Made by a program: the position numbers and the translations under genes
Assembly (NCBI GenBank): GCA_008711295.1
Contig: VUYV01000121.1
Location: forward strand, 2,302,480-2,366,479
Reading direction: 5' to 3'
DNA length: 64,000 nt
Source of the DNA: Anarhynchus alexandrinus
Lineage: Eukaryota > Chordata > Aves > Charadriiformes > Charadriidae
Shown: positions 13,901 through 26,890 of the stretch, one piece after another
How positions within the stretch are numbered: the stretch's first letter is position 1
How the letters are laid out: each line of letters starts with the position of its first letter
Notes under the pieces: generated by a model
The model's database searches: none
The model's input: the letters and a program-made list of their open reading frames with translations, nothing else
Told to the model about the DNA's origin: nothing

Positions 13901-16900
13901 GTACCTGGTGCCAGGCCCAGGTAAAACTCATCCCTGCCGCAGGGCAAGGCTCTCTCCAGCATTCCTTTTTTCAGAAAGTTTTTCCTGAGCAAAGGTGGTG
14001 CCAGGGGAACTTCTGCACCTACGTGATCTAGAGTCTATTGCAATCCCTATTGCCAGCTTGTGGAAATCACTGCTGCTCTTCACAGCAGTGTGGTGCAGTG
14101 ATTTATCCCTGCTAGGGACCCCCTCTTTCTCCAGGCAAGCAGAGGGCAGACTCTCCTTACTGATGCAACCTGGTAGCCAAAGTCCTCTCTGTCAGTTCAG
14201 TGCAACAAAAGCACAAACCCTCTCATGATGCTTTATGGGCGGGTGAACACCTCTACTCCCTTCGGATGTCTCGCTTGCCCCTGGGGGAGAATTTGGGGTA
14301 AGCGGGAAAGAGCTGTTAAGGTAAAGGCCCTCTCATTGACACCTAGGAAAAAGGCGTCCTTTCTCCTGAAAGGTGTCTTCCCTTCACACAGATTTTTGTG
14401 CTTTTAGAAGCTGAGCTCCAGACTTTCACGCCTCAGGGATGTGGCCCCGCTATGCAGAGGTAGCGGTGAGGTACAGGACAGGTTTTTCTCTGCAGTGGCT
14501 TCTCTTAGGAGTTGACTGACTCTCAGTGTGGGTGTGCCTGCTTCCTTTTGTGCTTACCGAGTGTAACTGGCAATTCTCACTAATTATGGCAATATTCCCT
14601 GCTGCGCATAGATATTTGGGCAGAACCATTTCTGTGATTTTTCACTAGCTAAATGCTGCATTGCTAACTTAGACTGTTTCCTGTTAATTTTTTTTTTTCT
14701 GTGTTTCTGAGGAAGCTTCCTCTTATCCTAGACCTCTCTTCTTCCTAGCTGAGGACTCCCTTCCCCATCCTGACTTGCTCTTGCCCCTGGGCAGGGTGCC
14801 CCAGCTCTCTTGCAGGGTGGCCTTGCTGATTTGGCAACCTGCTTGCTTGCAGGCTTGTTTGAACTCAGTCACATCTTTTTTGGCCGCTCTGGGTTTGCCT
14901 GTTCCTTTGTAGTACAGAAGGGGAACGAGCTCAGCAGCTGGGGATGGCTGTGGCTACCAGCAGTGACGCCGTTCTTGTTTCAGCTCCTGTTTCCTCTTTC
15001 CAGAAAGGCGAACTGCTATAACTGGGCTGTCAGCAACTACAGGCAGAGGCCGGGATTTGGGGTGGCTGTGTGATTATATGAAGACTCTTGCTCTGTGTGC
15101 CAGTTCCTCATGGGAATACCAGCAACAGTGCTACAAATGTCTGGTAGTCAAGACTTCTGGCGCTGTTGACCAGAATTCAGGTGGTTTTGTGCTCTGCTGT
15201 TGAGGTGCTGCTTTCATATAAATACCCTTCCCAACCCTGGAGGGTGCATCTTTCCCCCAGGACTTACGTTTAATATAGCAACCAGGCAGTGATGTGCTGC
15301 AGCGTTTTCTGGTATACCCGCATGAACAAGTATCTGTCCTGGGCACAGGCTGGACCTGAATCTGGAGAACCTGTGACAGAACCTCTGGATGCAATTTGTT
15401 TTGGGCAATGGTTTAAAGGACACAATTTGACACAGTGATTTACAGTCCATAGACAAGTATTTCTCCATATTTGAAAATGCAGCTCCTCTCCCTCTCCTGC
15501 TCCCCATCTTAAGCCGCGTGCTGCGGCTTGACATCAGCCAGTCCCTCCTGGGCAGGGAGGAGAAAAGCAGCTCTTGCCCTAAGGGAAGCTGCTGCCAGCA
15601 ATTGAAGGCAGCTCCCTGGCTAGTGCAAGGATCTTACTGAAAGACTTACAAAAATATTTTTGATTCAAACTTTTCATGCCTTTCAGGAGTTGCATGGTAT
15701 GTGTTGTCTTCTCCCCATCTTTCCAGGTGGCTGAATTCCTCTGGATGACCACAGCTTCCATTAGGTGCTTTGCTTTTGTCTCTGGAGAAGGTGCAACACT
15801 ACCATGAAGTTGCTCATAGGAGTCTGTCCTGGGAGATGAGATCTCTCTGTGGAGAACAGGGATAAGTAAGCATCAGACTACATATCCCCATAATCACTGT
15901 TGCAGTATATTTTGAATCCACCTGCTTTGGAGCATTAGCCAAAAATAGGTTTGGGGAATTTCCTTTGCCCATGAAAACCCACTTGAAACTCTCTACAAAG
16001 TGACAATTTTCATGAAAATATATGCAAAATGTGAGTTGGATATAAAAACACCTTTTCTAGTCCTTCTAGCAGATTTGGGTGGTTCCTGTGGATTACAGAC
16101 TGTACACCATTAGGAGTCACTCATCAGAAGCTTTATCTGATGATGGGAACTTAACATCCTCCATATCACATCGTGACAAGGGATCAGCTACGTCTGACTG
16201 CGCCCCTCCATGTTTCACAGGAGTTCCTCTGAAAGACAGGAGGAGGAAGGCAGGCAGGGAAATAAGTGGGTAAAAATCCCTGAGAAGAGCTAGTGTCTTC
16301 TTACTTGTCTGTACTTGCATCCCTTTGGAGACAGAGCGGTGCAGAAACATCGCTGGTGGGGGGTTACGCTCATTTTTGTGTACTCTCTGTGGCCCTTGAT
16401 CTTTTTTTTTTTTGTTTTAAACTCTGAACGGTGTCTGCTTGATGGATATTTCACCTGTGCTTTTAAAGATATCCATGTCAATATGCTGATCACTCAGAGC
16501 TGCTGGAAGGTGGCATTTGTGAGGAGCAGGGTCACTCATCATCTCGGTGATGCACCATCAGCTCTTGCTTCATCTTCCTGTTCTCCATCAAGTACAGTGT
16601 TGCTTTCTGTCTCGTGCCCCCAGAAACCACTGGGCAGTGCTATCGGTGTAATGCGGATTGGCCGCAGGGGTAGCAGTCGGATGAACTTGTCTCTACAACA
16701 TCCCAAAATCTTGTACCTTCGTGGCTGGGTTTCACTTTCAGGACTGGTTTTGGTATACCAGTTTCTGGTATTGTGTCAGCTTGTGAGCTGAAAGCCAAGA
16801 CAAAAATTAACTTGGTGGTGTTTAGAGAGCAGTTTGGGTGAGTCCTTCTAGCTGCAAAGAAGGATGATGTGCAAGTCTGACCCCACGCAGATGGGGGTGC

Positions 16901-17130
16901 ACACACGCGCTGATGGCCGGGATGGGTCAAGCGTTTTCCCCTCTGGAAAGCTCGGAAAGGCTGTAAGTTCACCCTTTCAAAATATTGCCGTGCCGGCCAA
17001 AAGTCCCCACGTGTTGGAAAAGCAAATAAAACGGAGCACCAGGGAGCAGGCAGAACTGGCCTTTCGTTGCCAGCTCTTCTTGGCTAGTGGGCGAGGAGGA
17101 GAGGATGTTTCCCTCAGACCTACTTTACAT

Positions 17131-17180
17131 CTCCTTCTTTCTTTTTTTTTTTTTCCCTTCTTTTTTTTTTTTCCCAATAG
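17131..17180 (+). repeat. Pyrimidine tract ending in AATAG
   Basis: About 45 nt of almost pure C and T, with two T-runs over 10 nt, end in CCCAATAG followed by GAAATTG. The shape is that of a strong 3' splice acceptor, but no downstream coding exon is visible, and T-rich tracts also arise as simple repeats. Confidence 0.5.
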
Positions 17181-19233
17181 GAAATTGTGAGCGCATGAGT
17201 TAAGCAGAGCCCTGGGGGAATGGGATTCCAGCCTGTGGCTGGCGGCGGGGTGCGAAGCTGGCGGCCAGGGTAGGACACACACGCACTCACCACGCACTTG
17301 GCATCACCAAATTCCCTCCCCTCCCCTCAACCCAGACCGTCACTCCCCAGCTCTCGTCGCTGCAGGCAGCTTGGGAGTAATGCCACCGCAGCGCCGTGCG
17401 TGACCTGGGGCAGCTCCTGCCTCCAAAAGTAATCCTCACTCCTTCTCCCTCCCCAGCATTGACTATTTTTTTAAGCTGGACGTCCATTCCCAGTCAGGGA
17501 TAGGGTGAGCCATGGCGGGTGGCCGGGAGCGGGGAAGGGGGTGTGCTGCCCGTGGCAGCACAGGACCGCTTGGTAAGTTCACTACCAAAAGCCCTGCTGG
17601 AGTCAGGCAGGGAGAGGCAATAACTCTCCCCCAGTTGGCTGCTGTGGCTGGAAAAGGTGGATGAGATTCGGGCCCCACTCTCTCCCGCATCCTGAGGCCA
17701 CCCCGCTTACAGCTGCCCCGCTCTGGCCATCACGGCTGAGGCAGCAGAAGCTGGTCCACGCCATCCGTGCGGGAAGGAGGTGGTGGTGTCTCTCACCCCC
17801 AGCACGAGCCCCTAAAATCGCTTGGGAAAATGGGCACCGGGACATACTGACCGCTGCTGGTGAAGCAGCGGAGGTTGCGGGAGCTGGCACGGCTGCTGGT
17901 GCGTACCCCGGACATCGGTGGGAGGCAGAGAAGCCTGCAGCATCAGAGGGACGGCCCCTTGTTAATACACCCCAGCGACGCGCTGCCCTGCGCTGAACCC
18001 GAGAGCGCGTGCCGCCGAGCACACGTCAGCACGGAGAGCTTCCAGGCTGGCCGGGAAAGCCCCAGGAGATGTCAAGATCGCGAGATCTGTGCTGGAAAAA
18101 TAAATGAGCCTACCTTCCTGTGACGATGCAGCCTCCCAGCGCGCTCCTACACGGCACTTCTCCTCTGCGGCTTCTGCCCAGGACGTTAACGCTGAGACGT
18201 TTCTTGTGTTATTTACCCAACTCTCTGCCGACGTCGCTGGAAGGAGCAGGGGTGGGAGCGAAGCCCGTGCCGTGTCTGAAGATCGACAGCTTCAGCCATC
18301 GTAACTCAGCTGCCGGAGGGAGCAAACCTCCCTGGCTGGGGATGGAGGGGATGCAGCCTCTGCTGCCTCTGAGGTTATATGAACAGCAGTCTCCAGCTGC
18401 TGTGGGACACGTCCTCGGCTCGGATCAGCTTCCAGAGGAGTGAAATGCGAAGGGGGCTGTGTGTGCCCAGCAGTGGGCACGACAGGACCCTTCCCCCTTG
18501 TTACAGGTCTGGCTGCAGAGCGGCTAATCCAATATTATTAGTGACAATCAGAGCAGACATGACGTAATTTAAACCACTAGGCTGCTGCAAAAGGATTACC
18601 CTTAGGTGTTGTGCTGCCCGAGGATGGAGGGGGGAAAAGCATTATTTTGTATATAGGGGAAACCTCCTGACACTTCAAAACGTGGTGGGAAAGAGGAAAT
18701 GACTATAAGAAAACAGAGCAGCTCAGGTTTTCCTCTGGTGATGTGGTGGATGAGCAGAAGCACATCAGCTTACAGAGCAGCAGACATGTAGCAGCAGGCG
18801 GTCCAAGGAAGCCCAAGGCCTTCCCACAGCTACTGGTGCGGCTCCCTGAAATGCTTGGAGGAGCTGGAAACCTTTGTCCTCAAGCAGGAATGTGCTCGAA
18901 AAGCAAACCTTGGAAACTGCGCGGTCTTGTCCCTTCCCTCTCCCGTGAGACCTGCCATCCAGCCCTCGCTGGAAGGGAAGGCGTGCAGAGGCCTCGCAGG
19001 AAAACCTTACTCAGTGTGTGGGTGCTTTAACTGGCAGCCAAACTTTTCCTGGGAACGCACAGTCCAGTTTGATGAAGGATGGGATTTCTGACTAAAGAGG
19101 GTGAGTGTGTGCCTGCTGCAGAGCTGAGAGCGTGGCGATTACGGCTCTTCCTTATCAATGCAAGAGCTTAAAAGCCTGGCCTGATGGAGCGGGGCTTGAG
19201 ACTTGAATCCTTGCCACCCACTTCCCAAAGTAT

Positions 19234-19291
19234 GGGTTGCTTTAACCCTCTGGGTTCGGGTTGCTTTAACCCTCTTGGTTCAGGTTGCTTT
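19234..19291. repeat. 24-bp minisatellite, about 2.4 copies
   Basis: Two adjacent 24-bp units (19234-19257 and 19258-19281) begin GGGTTGCTTTAACCCTC and differ at one position. A partial third copy runs to about 19291. Each unit contains the short inverted pair GGGTT...AACCC, so each could fold into a small hairpin. Confidence 0.85.
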
Positions 19292-22200
19292 GGTGTGGGG
19301 ATGTTTTTTTTCACTTTTCCTTTTAAACGCTCTTGAAATGGTGGGTGACAGTATTCCCGTCCTCTCTCTGCAGGACATTTGCGCTCACTGGGATCATGTG
19401 CTGCAGAGTACTGAAGCTTTCACTCAGTGGGAAGTGTGATGCACAGGTCCTCATCTTCATACAGATGGAGCCCAAGACTCTTCCATGCAGATACAGGGAG
19501 AGTTAAAGCTGAAAACCTGTAAATCTAAGCTACATTTAGAGCTGGTTACAATAGCAAATATGAACACAAAAAGCTGGAGGAGATGCCGTGCTTGGCTCTT
19601 CTGGCAAGCAGTCGTTGTAACCTTCTTCAGGGAAAAAGGGATGGGGTCCTTTGGTCTTGGCCTCCAGAGAAGTTAAGTTCTGGCATGCACCTGATATGAA
19701 CCACTGCTGAGATGGGAGACTCACAGCAGCCTTACTGACACCCATCTGTGTCGATGGAGAGCTGTCTGACTAGGGAATACTGGACCAAGCCCAGCAGGTG
19801 TCTGCTCTGACCAGATGTTTATCTGTCCTCTATTTCTTCTGGGCCTTTTTCTTTAGTTCTAGGTGGGCGTCTTTCATTTCTCTGCCTGTTTCTGTCTGCA
19901 TCAATGTAGTTGGGACTCAATTTGCCTCTATCAAACATCAGAAGTTGCTTTGCTTTGGCCAGAGTATTAGGCTGGCTCTGTGCCTTCACCAGCGTGCCTC
20001 TAGTCCTTGGACAAAACCCCCAAGGGAGAGCTTGGGAAATGAATCCTTCCAGCCCTTCCTCTAGCTCTGGGAGTAGGCAGGATGGGAGATACCCCTGTAA
20101 CGCTGATGACCCTCAGGCATGAGTGTCCTGACCCTCCCTGGCAGAGTCACAAACTCCACTTGTGAATGGAGAAGTCAATAGGAAGACCAGCGCTGACGAA
20201 TGCCAGGAGATCATACTGTGCCTCAGTAAAGGAAGAAGAAAGAAACCACCCCAGTCACTTGGCTCGAACGAGAAGAAAGTCAGCAATGTGCCCTTCAGGC
20301 TGACTCTCAGAGGAGGTTTGGTGCTGGGGCAAAGGATGGCACAAAGAAGAGGAGTTTCACTTTATGTGCATAACCACCATCTTCTGCAAAGCAGACCTGG
20401 GCAGACTAAGGAAGATCTGATCTGCTGCCTTTGATTTGGTGAGAAGTAAACTGTAGTGGGGAAAAAACCTGGGGAAAGAGGCATGTGAATTTGCAGCAGG
20501 GAATGTCCCCTTGAAAGAACTGTAACCCACATCCTCTCCACGTTGGCAGTCAAAAGCGGCTACCCCCAGCCAGAGCAGTGCATCTGCCGGGGCTTTCCCT
20601 GCTGCCAGCCAAGTGATAGTTTCCAGGATGGGCAACTGTGGGCAACAGGAAGAGACCAGCTCTGCTGTGAGGTGAAAGCCTGTGCGTCTGACCCGCCACG
20701 TGGTTTTCCTGTGTGGCACCCGGGGAGGACTGTAATGAAGGCAAGTTCCTCTGGAGTCAAGGGCTGAGTCTGTGTCATTAGCACAACCCAGCCTAGATCT
20801 TCACGCTGTCACACAAAGACCTGGCCTAAGCCTAAACCCTACCAGATGTCCACAGAGGTCATATCATAGCAGTGGGGGATGTTACTCTACTGGCAGTAAT
20901 CCTGAACAGGGCTGATTTTTGGTGTCGGCTCTGGGCCCGCGCTGTTGCCGGCATGGTGGGTAGGAAGCATATGGGTTGCAACCCACTGCCTGCCCCATTC
21001 ATCAAGGACGTGACCTCCAGGGAGCGGATGGTAGGCATGGAAAACCTGAGACATCTTTGCCTTGAAGCAGGCTGCGTCATCCAGCCTTAACTTTTTTCCT
21101 TGCACAGGCAGACGCCAGCCATGGGTCTTGTGGGTGGCAAAGCTGCACAGCCCTACAGCACCGGGTGTCCTTGGAACTAAGCTGCCTCCCAGTTGCTTCT
21201 AGTGAATAATCCACCAAACCATTGCAAGCTCACGTCCCTTGCAACAGGGACCCATCCCAAATGGTTGTGCCAATCCAACACCTGGGTCTATGGTTCTGTG
21301 CCTTGCGATGGCTTCTCTGATGTCTAATGATGATTCAGCTCAGACTCCAGTCTCTCTGCTGGGGAGGGAGGGCTTCGTAGGAGCTCTTCTCCAGCTCTCT
21401 CCTGTCCTTAGAAAACTCATGGCAACTTACTAGCTTTAGAAGCTCTCACTCTCTAGCAAATCTGTTGTAAGGACTCAGTGGGTTAAAACGTTAAAAGATG
21501 GGGGAATGATGAGCAGATGCATCTCTTGCTTAAGTTTTATGGCCTTAAGAAACCATACTAAAGCCACGCTAAAAAAAAAAAGTTGTTGTTTCCAGGAAAA
21601 AGTTTTCCAAAGTCTTGACTTGATTTCCTTTCCAGCATCATGAAAGCCGCTCTTTGATAAATATTGTAATTAAAAAACCCAACAGTCTTATTTTTTCTCC
21701 AATTCATTTTAATGTTATAAATTCAGTGGGGGAGGGGAGCACTTAGAAATAAAATGTCTGTACTTTCTCATATAAACGTATCTTTCTTAGGAAGACACTT
21801 TCTTCTTTGACAAGGATCTTTCTGTTGGGAAATGGTTGCTTAGCTTTACCCCGAGAGCCCAGGGACAGTAAAACTTGTCAGCACGAGTGAGAAACCGAGT
21901 GGCCCGGCTGGAGTGGGATAACGCTTGTATTAACAGGGCAATTNATGTCACCTTGGGTTTTTTTCCCCCCGCCTCTCTGGATTTCTAGGATGCTTGAACT
22001 CATTTCTGACTGCGGTATTGCTGATGCAGATGGGCTGGGCTGCATTTTTAGGATCTGATTCAAAGCCCACTGAAGGCAGGAGCAATTTGCTGTTGATGTC
22101 AGTGGTCTCTGGAGCAGGCACTGTGTAACTGCTGTGTTTTTTTATCCAGACAACCACAGTTAGAGGGAGCAAAGAAAAGAAACCCACATTTTACTTCAAA

Positions 22201-22816
22201 AGCAAAGCACTCAGGCCAGGTCCGCTGGCTGCTGAGCAGCCGAAACAAGGATCCTGCTTAAACAAGAGTACTGCACCAGACCCCCCAAAGCAGTGAGAGA
22301 CACCAAATTGCTCACCCCTCAGGAAAATTGAGGCTGCCCTCTTTAAAAGAGAGATTTTACTTTCTCTTTTCGGGTTTTGCGTTCGAAACAAATGAAGGGC
22401 TTGGTGAAGAGAAGGGAGGAAAAAGAAAAACCCAGTGAGCATCTCAGGAATCTGCAATACATCCAGCTGATCGTGAACCTCTGTATGGTCTGCCCATGCC
22501 AGCATTGCCTGAGCCCGTGGAAGGAGAGCACAGCTCAACCCATACTGTCCGTACCAGTGAGCAGTAGCCGAGATTGTACCTCCAAGGGAGGGCAGGGGGT
22601 TACAGAAATTGCCGTGTTTATCAACTGGGAGTATTCCTGGGAGGAGGAGGGGTTGTAATTTACTCCCACTTTTTCAAATAATTTCAATATTGATAGAGGC
22701 AGTTGCTCCAGCCAGGTGTTTCTGCACCGTGCACCATGCATGTAGGCTGGTGCATGCCACCAGAGGTCAGGTTCAGTGGAGAAAACTGCCGGCATCTAGG
22801 TTGGATCAGCGCTATT

Positions 22817-22851
22817 CTCACAATGAGCGAAACTCTCATTGTGAGAGTTTC
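22817..22851. repeat. Two overlapping perfect inverted repeats
   Basis: CTCACAATGAG (22817-22827) is the exact reverse complement of CTCATTGTGAG (22835-22845), with a 7-nt loop. GAAACTCTCA (22829-22838) is the exact reverse complement of TGAGAGTTTC (22842-22851), with a 3-nt loop. The arms overlap, so in single-stranded form the two hairpins exclude each other. No known element or RNA family is recognised. Confidence 0.85.
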
Positions 22852-24383
22852 TACCAACAGACCCAAATTCCTGCTTTGCAGGTGAATTAGATGGAGTGGT
22901 AAAGCCCTCAGCTGAACGCTACGTGGGACTGTGGAAAATCTGACAATAAGATCCCCCCTAAAGATGAGCAGCTAGAATTTGGAGGAGCTGATATCTGCCT
23001 GCTAGCAACAGGCGAGGTGAGATGAGAGATGCAGCATTTTGGGATGGCTGAAGGTGGGGTGACTCCCCAGGCAGAGAGAGACAGATCCAGTGTGGAGAAG
23101 TGTTGCAGCTCTGCAGATGTGGATGGGGCACTGGGGTCCCACTTCAGCTCAGGATCTGACTCAACGGCCACGTTATTATCTTGGAGGGTGGATGGCGTGA
23201 AACGATTCACCGTCATCAACTGTTGGCATTCGACGTGGTTGAGTCAGGGCCGGCGGGCTTAAAAACTAGCCGATTGGTGAAATGTTTTTGGAAGAGGGGA
23301 GATGTTGGGTCTTCTCCTTGCTGGCTGGATTGTGGACCTCTGGATGGTGGCCAGCTTGCATGTGATCCTCTTCCCAGCAAGCAGGAGGCAAAGCCGGTTG
23401 GCAGAGCGTGTAACCAGAGCTTGGTTGAGTCTATGAAGAGCTGGCTTTTGCTGCCTCTCACAGATGCCTCTGGACCCATCTTCGCTTGGGAACTGGCTGC
23501 CTGCGGGAGGCTGGCAGCTTCCACTCCTGATAGGTGCAGGTTGATGGATCTTCTTCAGCCTGGCAAGTGACTGGCTGCTCCCGTCCTGTGTCCTCTTCAT
23601 GCCGTGGGATGCCGGTCCCCGCTGGGTGACCCGTGGATCCCACACCCTGGGTTTGAGCGCTGTGAGGTGACGTGGAAATTCGCCGCTTTTGGTGCTGCTC
23701 AGTTTTAGTTTGCTGCCTCTCGAAGTCTTCAGATATCCTTGTAACTACAGGAGGCTCAAGGAGAAATGCCAAATGCTCAGTCTCGTGACAAAGCCGCAGA
23801 CACCAGAGAGCTGCCAGGAGAGCAGGACCCGGTAGCCGTTAGTGAGTAAAAAAATGTATGTACAGGTAACCCTCGGTGGAACCTCCCAGTGCGGGGGCCA
23901 AGCTGCAAGGGAGGAGCTGCCAGGGAAAGGTGTGTGAGATTTGAGTGGCTGTTTAATTGGGAAGAATTACAGAGTCATTGGGACTGGATCGCGTATTTGA
24001 CTTTCCTTGGGCTTCATCCAAAGCCTGCTAAAAGCTAACACGATTTTCTTTTCCACTGACTTCCGTGGGCTTTGGATCAGGATCTTTGTGCCTACAGGGT
24101 TATCTCAATTTCCTGGAACTCGTTCACTGTTTGAATTTGCTAAGTATATTTACTGCCAGGCTGCTTTTTTTCTTTAACTCCCGCCGTTTGATTGCAAAAA
24201 GTTCCCGGCAGTTGCTGGTTACAGGAGCGGCATTGCCCTCTCAAAATTGACCGTCCACGTCCCTGGGTGTCCCCTTCTCCGGCTGTCCCCGCGTAACTCT
24301 TAAAACATCACAAGATCCACCACGAGCTTGCCTCTTGCAAACTATTTGGAGCAGCTAAAGAAGATTCAGCAGTGTCAGGCAAC

Positions 24384-24434
24384 ATTATTATTATTATTAT
24401 TACTACTACTACTATTATTATTATTATTATTATT
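24384..24434. repeat. (ATT)n microsatellite interrupted by (ACT)4
   Basis: A 51-bp trinucleotide tract of ATT units contains a central block of four ACT units. This is a compound microsatellite and probably length-polymorphic. The Ile/Thr-rich frame across it is an artefact of the repeat. Confidence 0.95.
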
Positions 24435-24700
24435 GAGCCTTGGACACTCTTTTGCAAAGGCACGGGCTCCCCAGAAGACACGTTTGCTCTGAGTTTATTA
24501 CCTGTTCATCGCTTGGTCACAGTCAGGCATGGTCCCAGCCGGAGCCTCCCTGGCACTACCTGTGGCTGATCCCTAACTGCCCCTTGATCTCCCCGTGAGC
24601 CTTGCCTCTTCCCGCATAACGGGCGGCATTTCTCCCGGGAAGATGGGAACGCCGGAGAACAAACTTCCTTGTTCCCAAGCAGCGGCATGAGTAGGGCAGA

Positions 24701-24755
24701 ACAATTAATTAGCTGGATTAATGAATGCAGCTTCATCAGTCCACTCAATTAATAG
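24701..24755. promoter_or_regulatory. Homeodomain-motif-rich AT segment
   Basis: Within 55 bp are AATTAATTAG, GGATTAATGA and CAATTAAT, giving several TAAT/ATTA homeodomain cores in both orientations. Dense TAAT cores are common in developmental enhancers, but AT-rich DNA produces them by chance too. No gene lies nearby to assign as target except RRBP1, about 12 kb downstream. Confidence 0.3.
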
Positions 24756-25830
24756 ATGAGCATGGATAAATCAAACATTCTGATTGGCTCGGCTAGGATT
24801 TATTTGAATTCCTGCAGGGTGATGCAGATAAATTTTGGGGTGACGGTGTATTTTTTTCTAGGTGACTGGGGAGGAAGTGTAGCCTTGAGGTCACCAACCT
24901 GCCCTCTGGGCTGGGAGACGGGGGGTTCGTGTCGGGCCCTCCTGTGACCTTGTGTACAGCTTGGTCCTGTGGTTTGCAGCAGCAGTGCCAGCTTGGAGAC
25001 CTGTCTGATATCCGCTTGGACTGACGGCTTTTTGATCAGGTGAGGGTGAAAAGCCATTTTAAGAGCAACAAGGATCTGAGTTTGCACAGTCTATGCTACA
25101 AGTCCTTCCCTTCTTTTTGCTTGTACTAACATAATACTAATAAATACAGAAAATTTTCTAGTGAAAGCCCTGGTTGTAAGCGTTTAGCACCTTCAGAACA
25201 ACAATGTGGCCTGACATTTAAAAACAGAGGAACCCAAAGTGAGGGGGTGGTTTGGAGAGCAGAGGCTGGGGAGGAACAGGGCTGAGCTGCGGCGTTGCCC
25301 ATGGGTCCTCCTCCTTGGAGCCCCAGCAGATGATGGAGAGCCGTCAGCGGAGACAGTCCACCCCAGTGCATCTCCCAGGAGGCAGGTGGTTGTGTCACCT
25401 CCAACCTCTCACCCAGGGGAGCAGCTGCTGGTGGTTGAGCAAGGCTTTGATGATCCTGCCTGAATTTAATCCCAAAGCCTTTGGTCTGCTCTTTGGAACA
25501 AAGTGCCCTCAGTAATATCTACAGACTTGCAAACAAGTGTGTATGTTGCTCTTCTACTTGAACCAGGGCAGGTCGACAGGTATCTCTTAGCAGGTTTTTA
25601 GGTATGAATGGAAATCTGACTCTTTTAGGAAAATGCCGCTTATCCAGGAGTCAAGATAGTCCTTTAATTGTGGGAACTGGATGGAAAAAAAAAGCAGCTT
25701 TTAAACCAGCCCCTTCTCCTCCTTGAGCACTTCTGAGCCCTCCAAGCCGACTTCGACTCCTGTGTGAGGGACAGTCCTTTTGCATATGACATTTATTTCC
25801 TGGAGAAGATGTTTGCGTGTGAGCGGGGCG

Positions 25831-25846
25831 ATTTGCATTTCAAAGG
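25831..25846 (+). promoter_or_regulatory. POU octamer abutting a TCF/LEF-like site
   Basis: A perfect octamer ATTTGCAT is directly followed by TTCAAAGG, the complement of the CTTTGAA core recognised by TCF/LEF proteins. This is motif reading only, with no evidence of function. Confidence 0.25.
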
Positions 25847-26429
25847 CTGATGATCTAGTATACAATTAGGAGCAGAGGTAGCTATGCAGACAAGCTTTAC
25901 GTTGTCCTTCTCAAGGCAAATATTTCCCTTGAGTACACAGAGTCAAAGTACAGCTTGTGAGAGATATATATACAAAGCTGAGGACAAACCGCTGCTTTCC
26001 GGCAGCGTATGTGCCGGCTTTATTCTGAGCCCATGCTAGCCCCGTCCTCTTCTGCCGTGCTGCTGGGACCTCTCGCAGTTGTGCCACGGGCGGCTGCCGC
26101 TGGGAAGCTCCGCTTGAAGTCTGCTCTTCCAGCCGCATGTGGGCAGGTGAAAGCAGGTGCTATCAGGGCGCGTGTGTGTTCATTTCTAACCAGGACGGCC
26201 GGGAAAAGGTCTGGAGAGCGTGACCCCCCGCCCTCCGTTAAGTTTTAAGCACGTGCTGCTGAGTCAGAAAGACCCCAAAATGTATTATTTGAAGGGATTC
26301 AGTGTTGTGGGTTTTTTTAAAAGATAATCTTGGCTTTTCTGTCACATCTTAACACTTGGCGTTTGCAACACGTTGTTCTTTCTAAGCGATTCCCACGGGT
26401 TAATAATGCTGTATGAAGAGATTAATTAA

Positions 26430-26890
26430 CTTTACGAGAGTCACCGCCCCCGGCAGTGGAAACGGGAACCACTTCTGCTGGCTGGGTGGGATCTGTGCCC
26501 CATCTGCACGCTCGGGGAGTCGGGGCGCTCAGCGCCCTGGGAGGAGCGAGCTCGCCAAAGGCCATTGCCCACGGGACGGCTCCGCCGTGTCAGAGCGCTT
26601 CAGAGCGACCGGTGTCGCGGTGACCTTATTCCCCGGCTCTCTCCTATTCAATCTCTTTTCGCTCTGGTTTTATTTTTAAGGCCCTTGTCAAATACCGAAT
26701 AACGCTGCCCCTTGCCAAGGTGATCGCTGGCCAAAAGTCCTCTTTTACTGCGAACCGCAGGCGACGGCTCTCGAGCGCCGGGAGAGCAGAGCCGACGCGC
26801 GGGTGGCTGGGGACGTGCCTCCCGCTCTGGAGCGGTTCCCGTTTCAGCACACCTGATGGACGAGGTGACAGCACCGAAGTGTCAGGACAG
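26430..26890. promoter_or_regulatory. Orphan CpG-rich block
   Basis: By eye this block has about 40 CpG dinucleotides in 460 bp, far above its flanks, with dense runs at 26520-26640 and 26745-26830. It looks like a small CpG island about 10 kb upstream of the main RRBP1 island. No coding exon can be attached to it. It could be an alternative RRBP1 promoter, a promoter of a non-coding RNA, or an unmethylated enhancer. Confidence 0.5.

Noticed and set aside
24384..24434. Ile/Thr-rich frame
   Set aside because: It is simply the translation of the ATT/ACT microsatellite.
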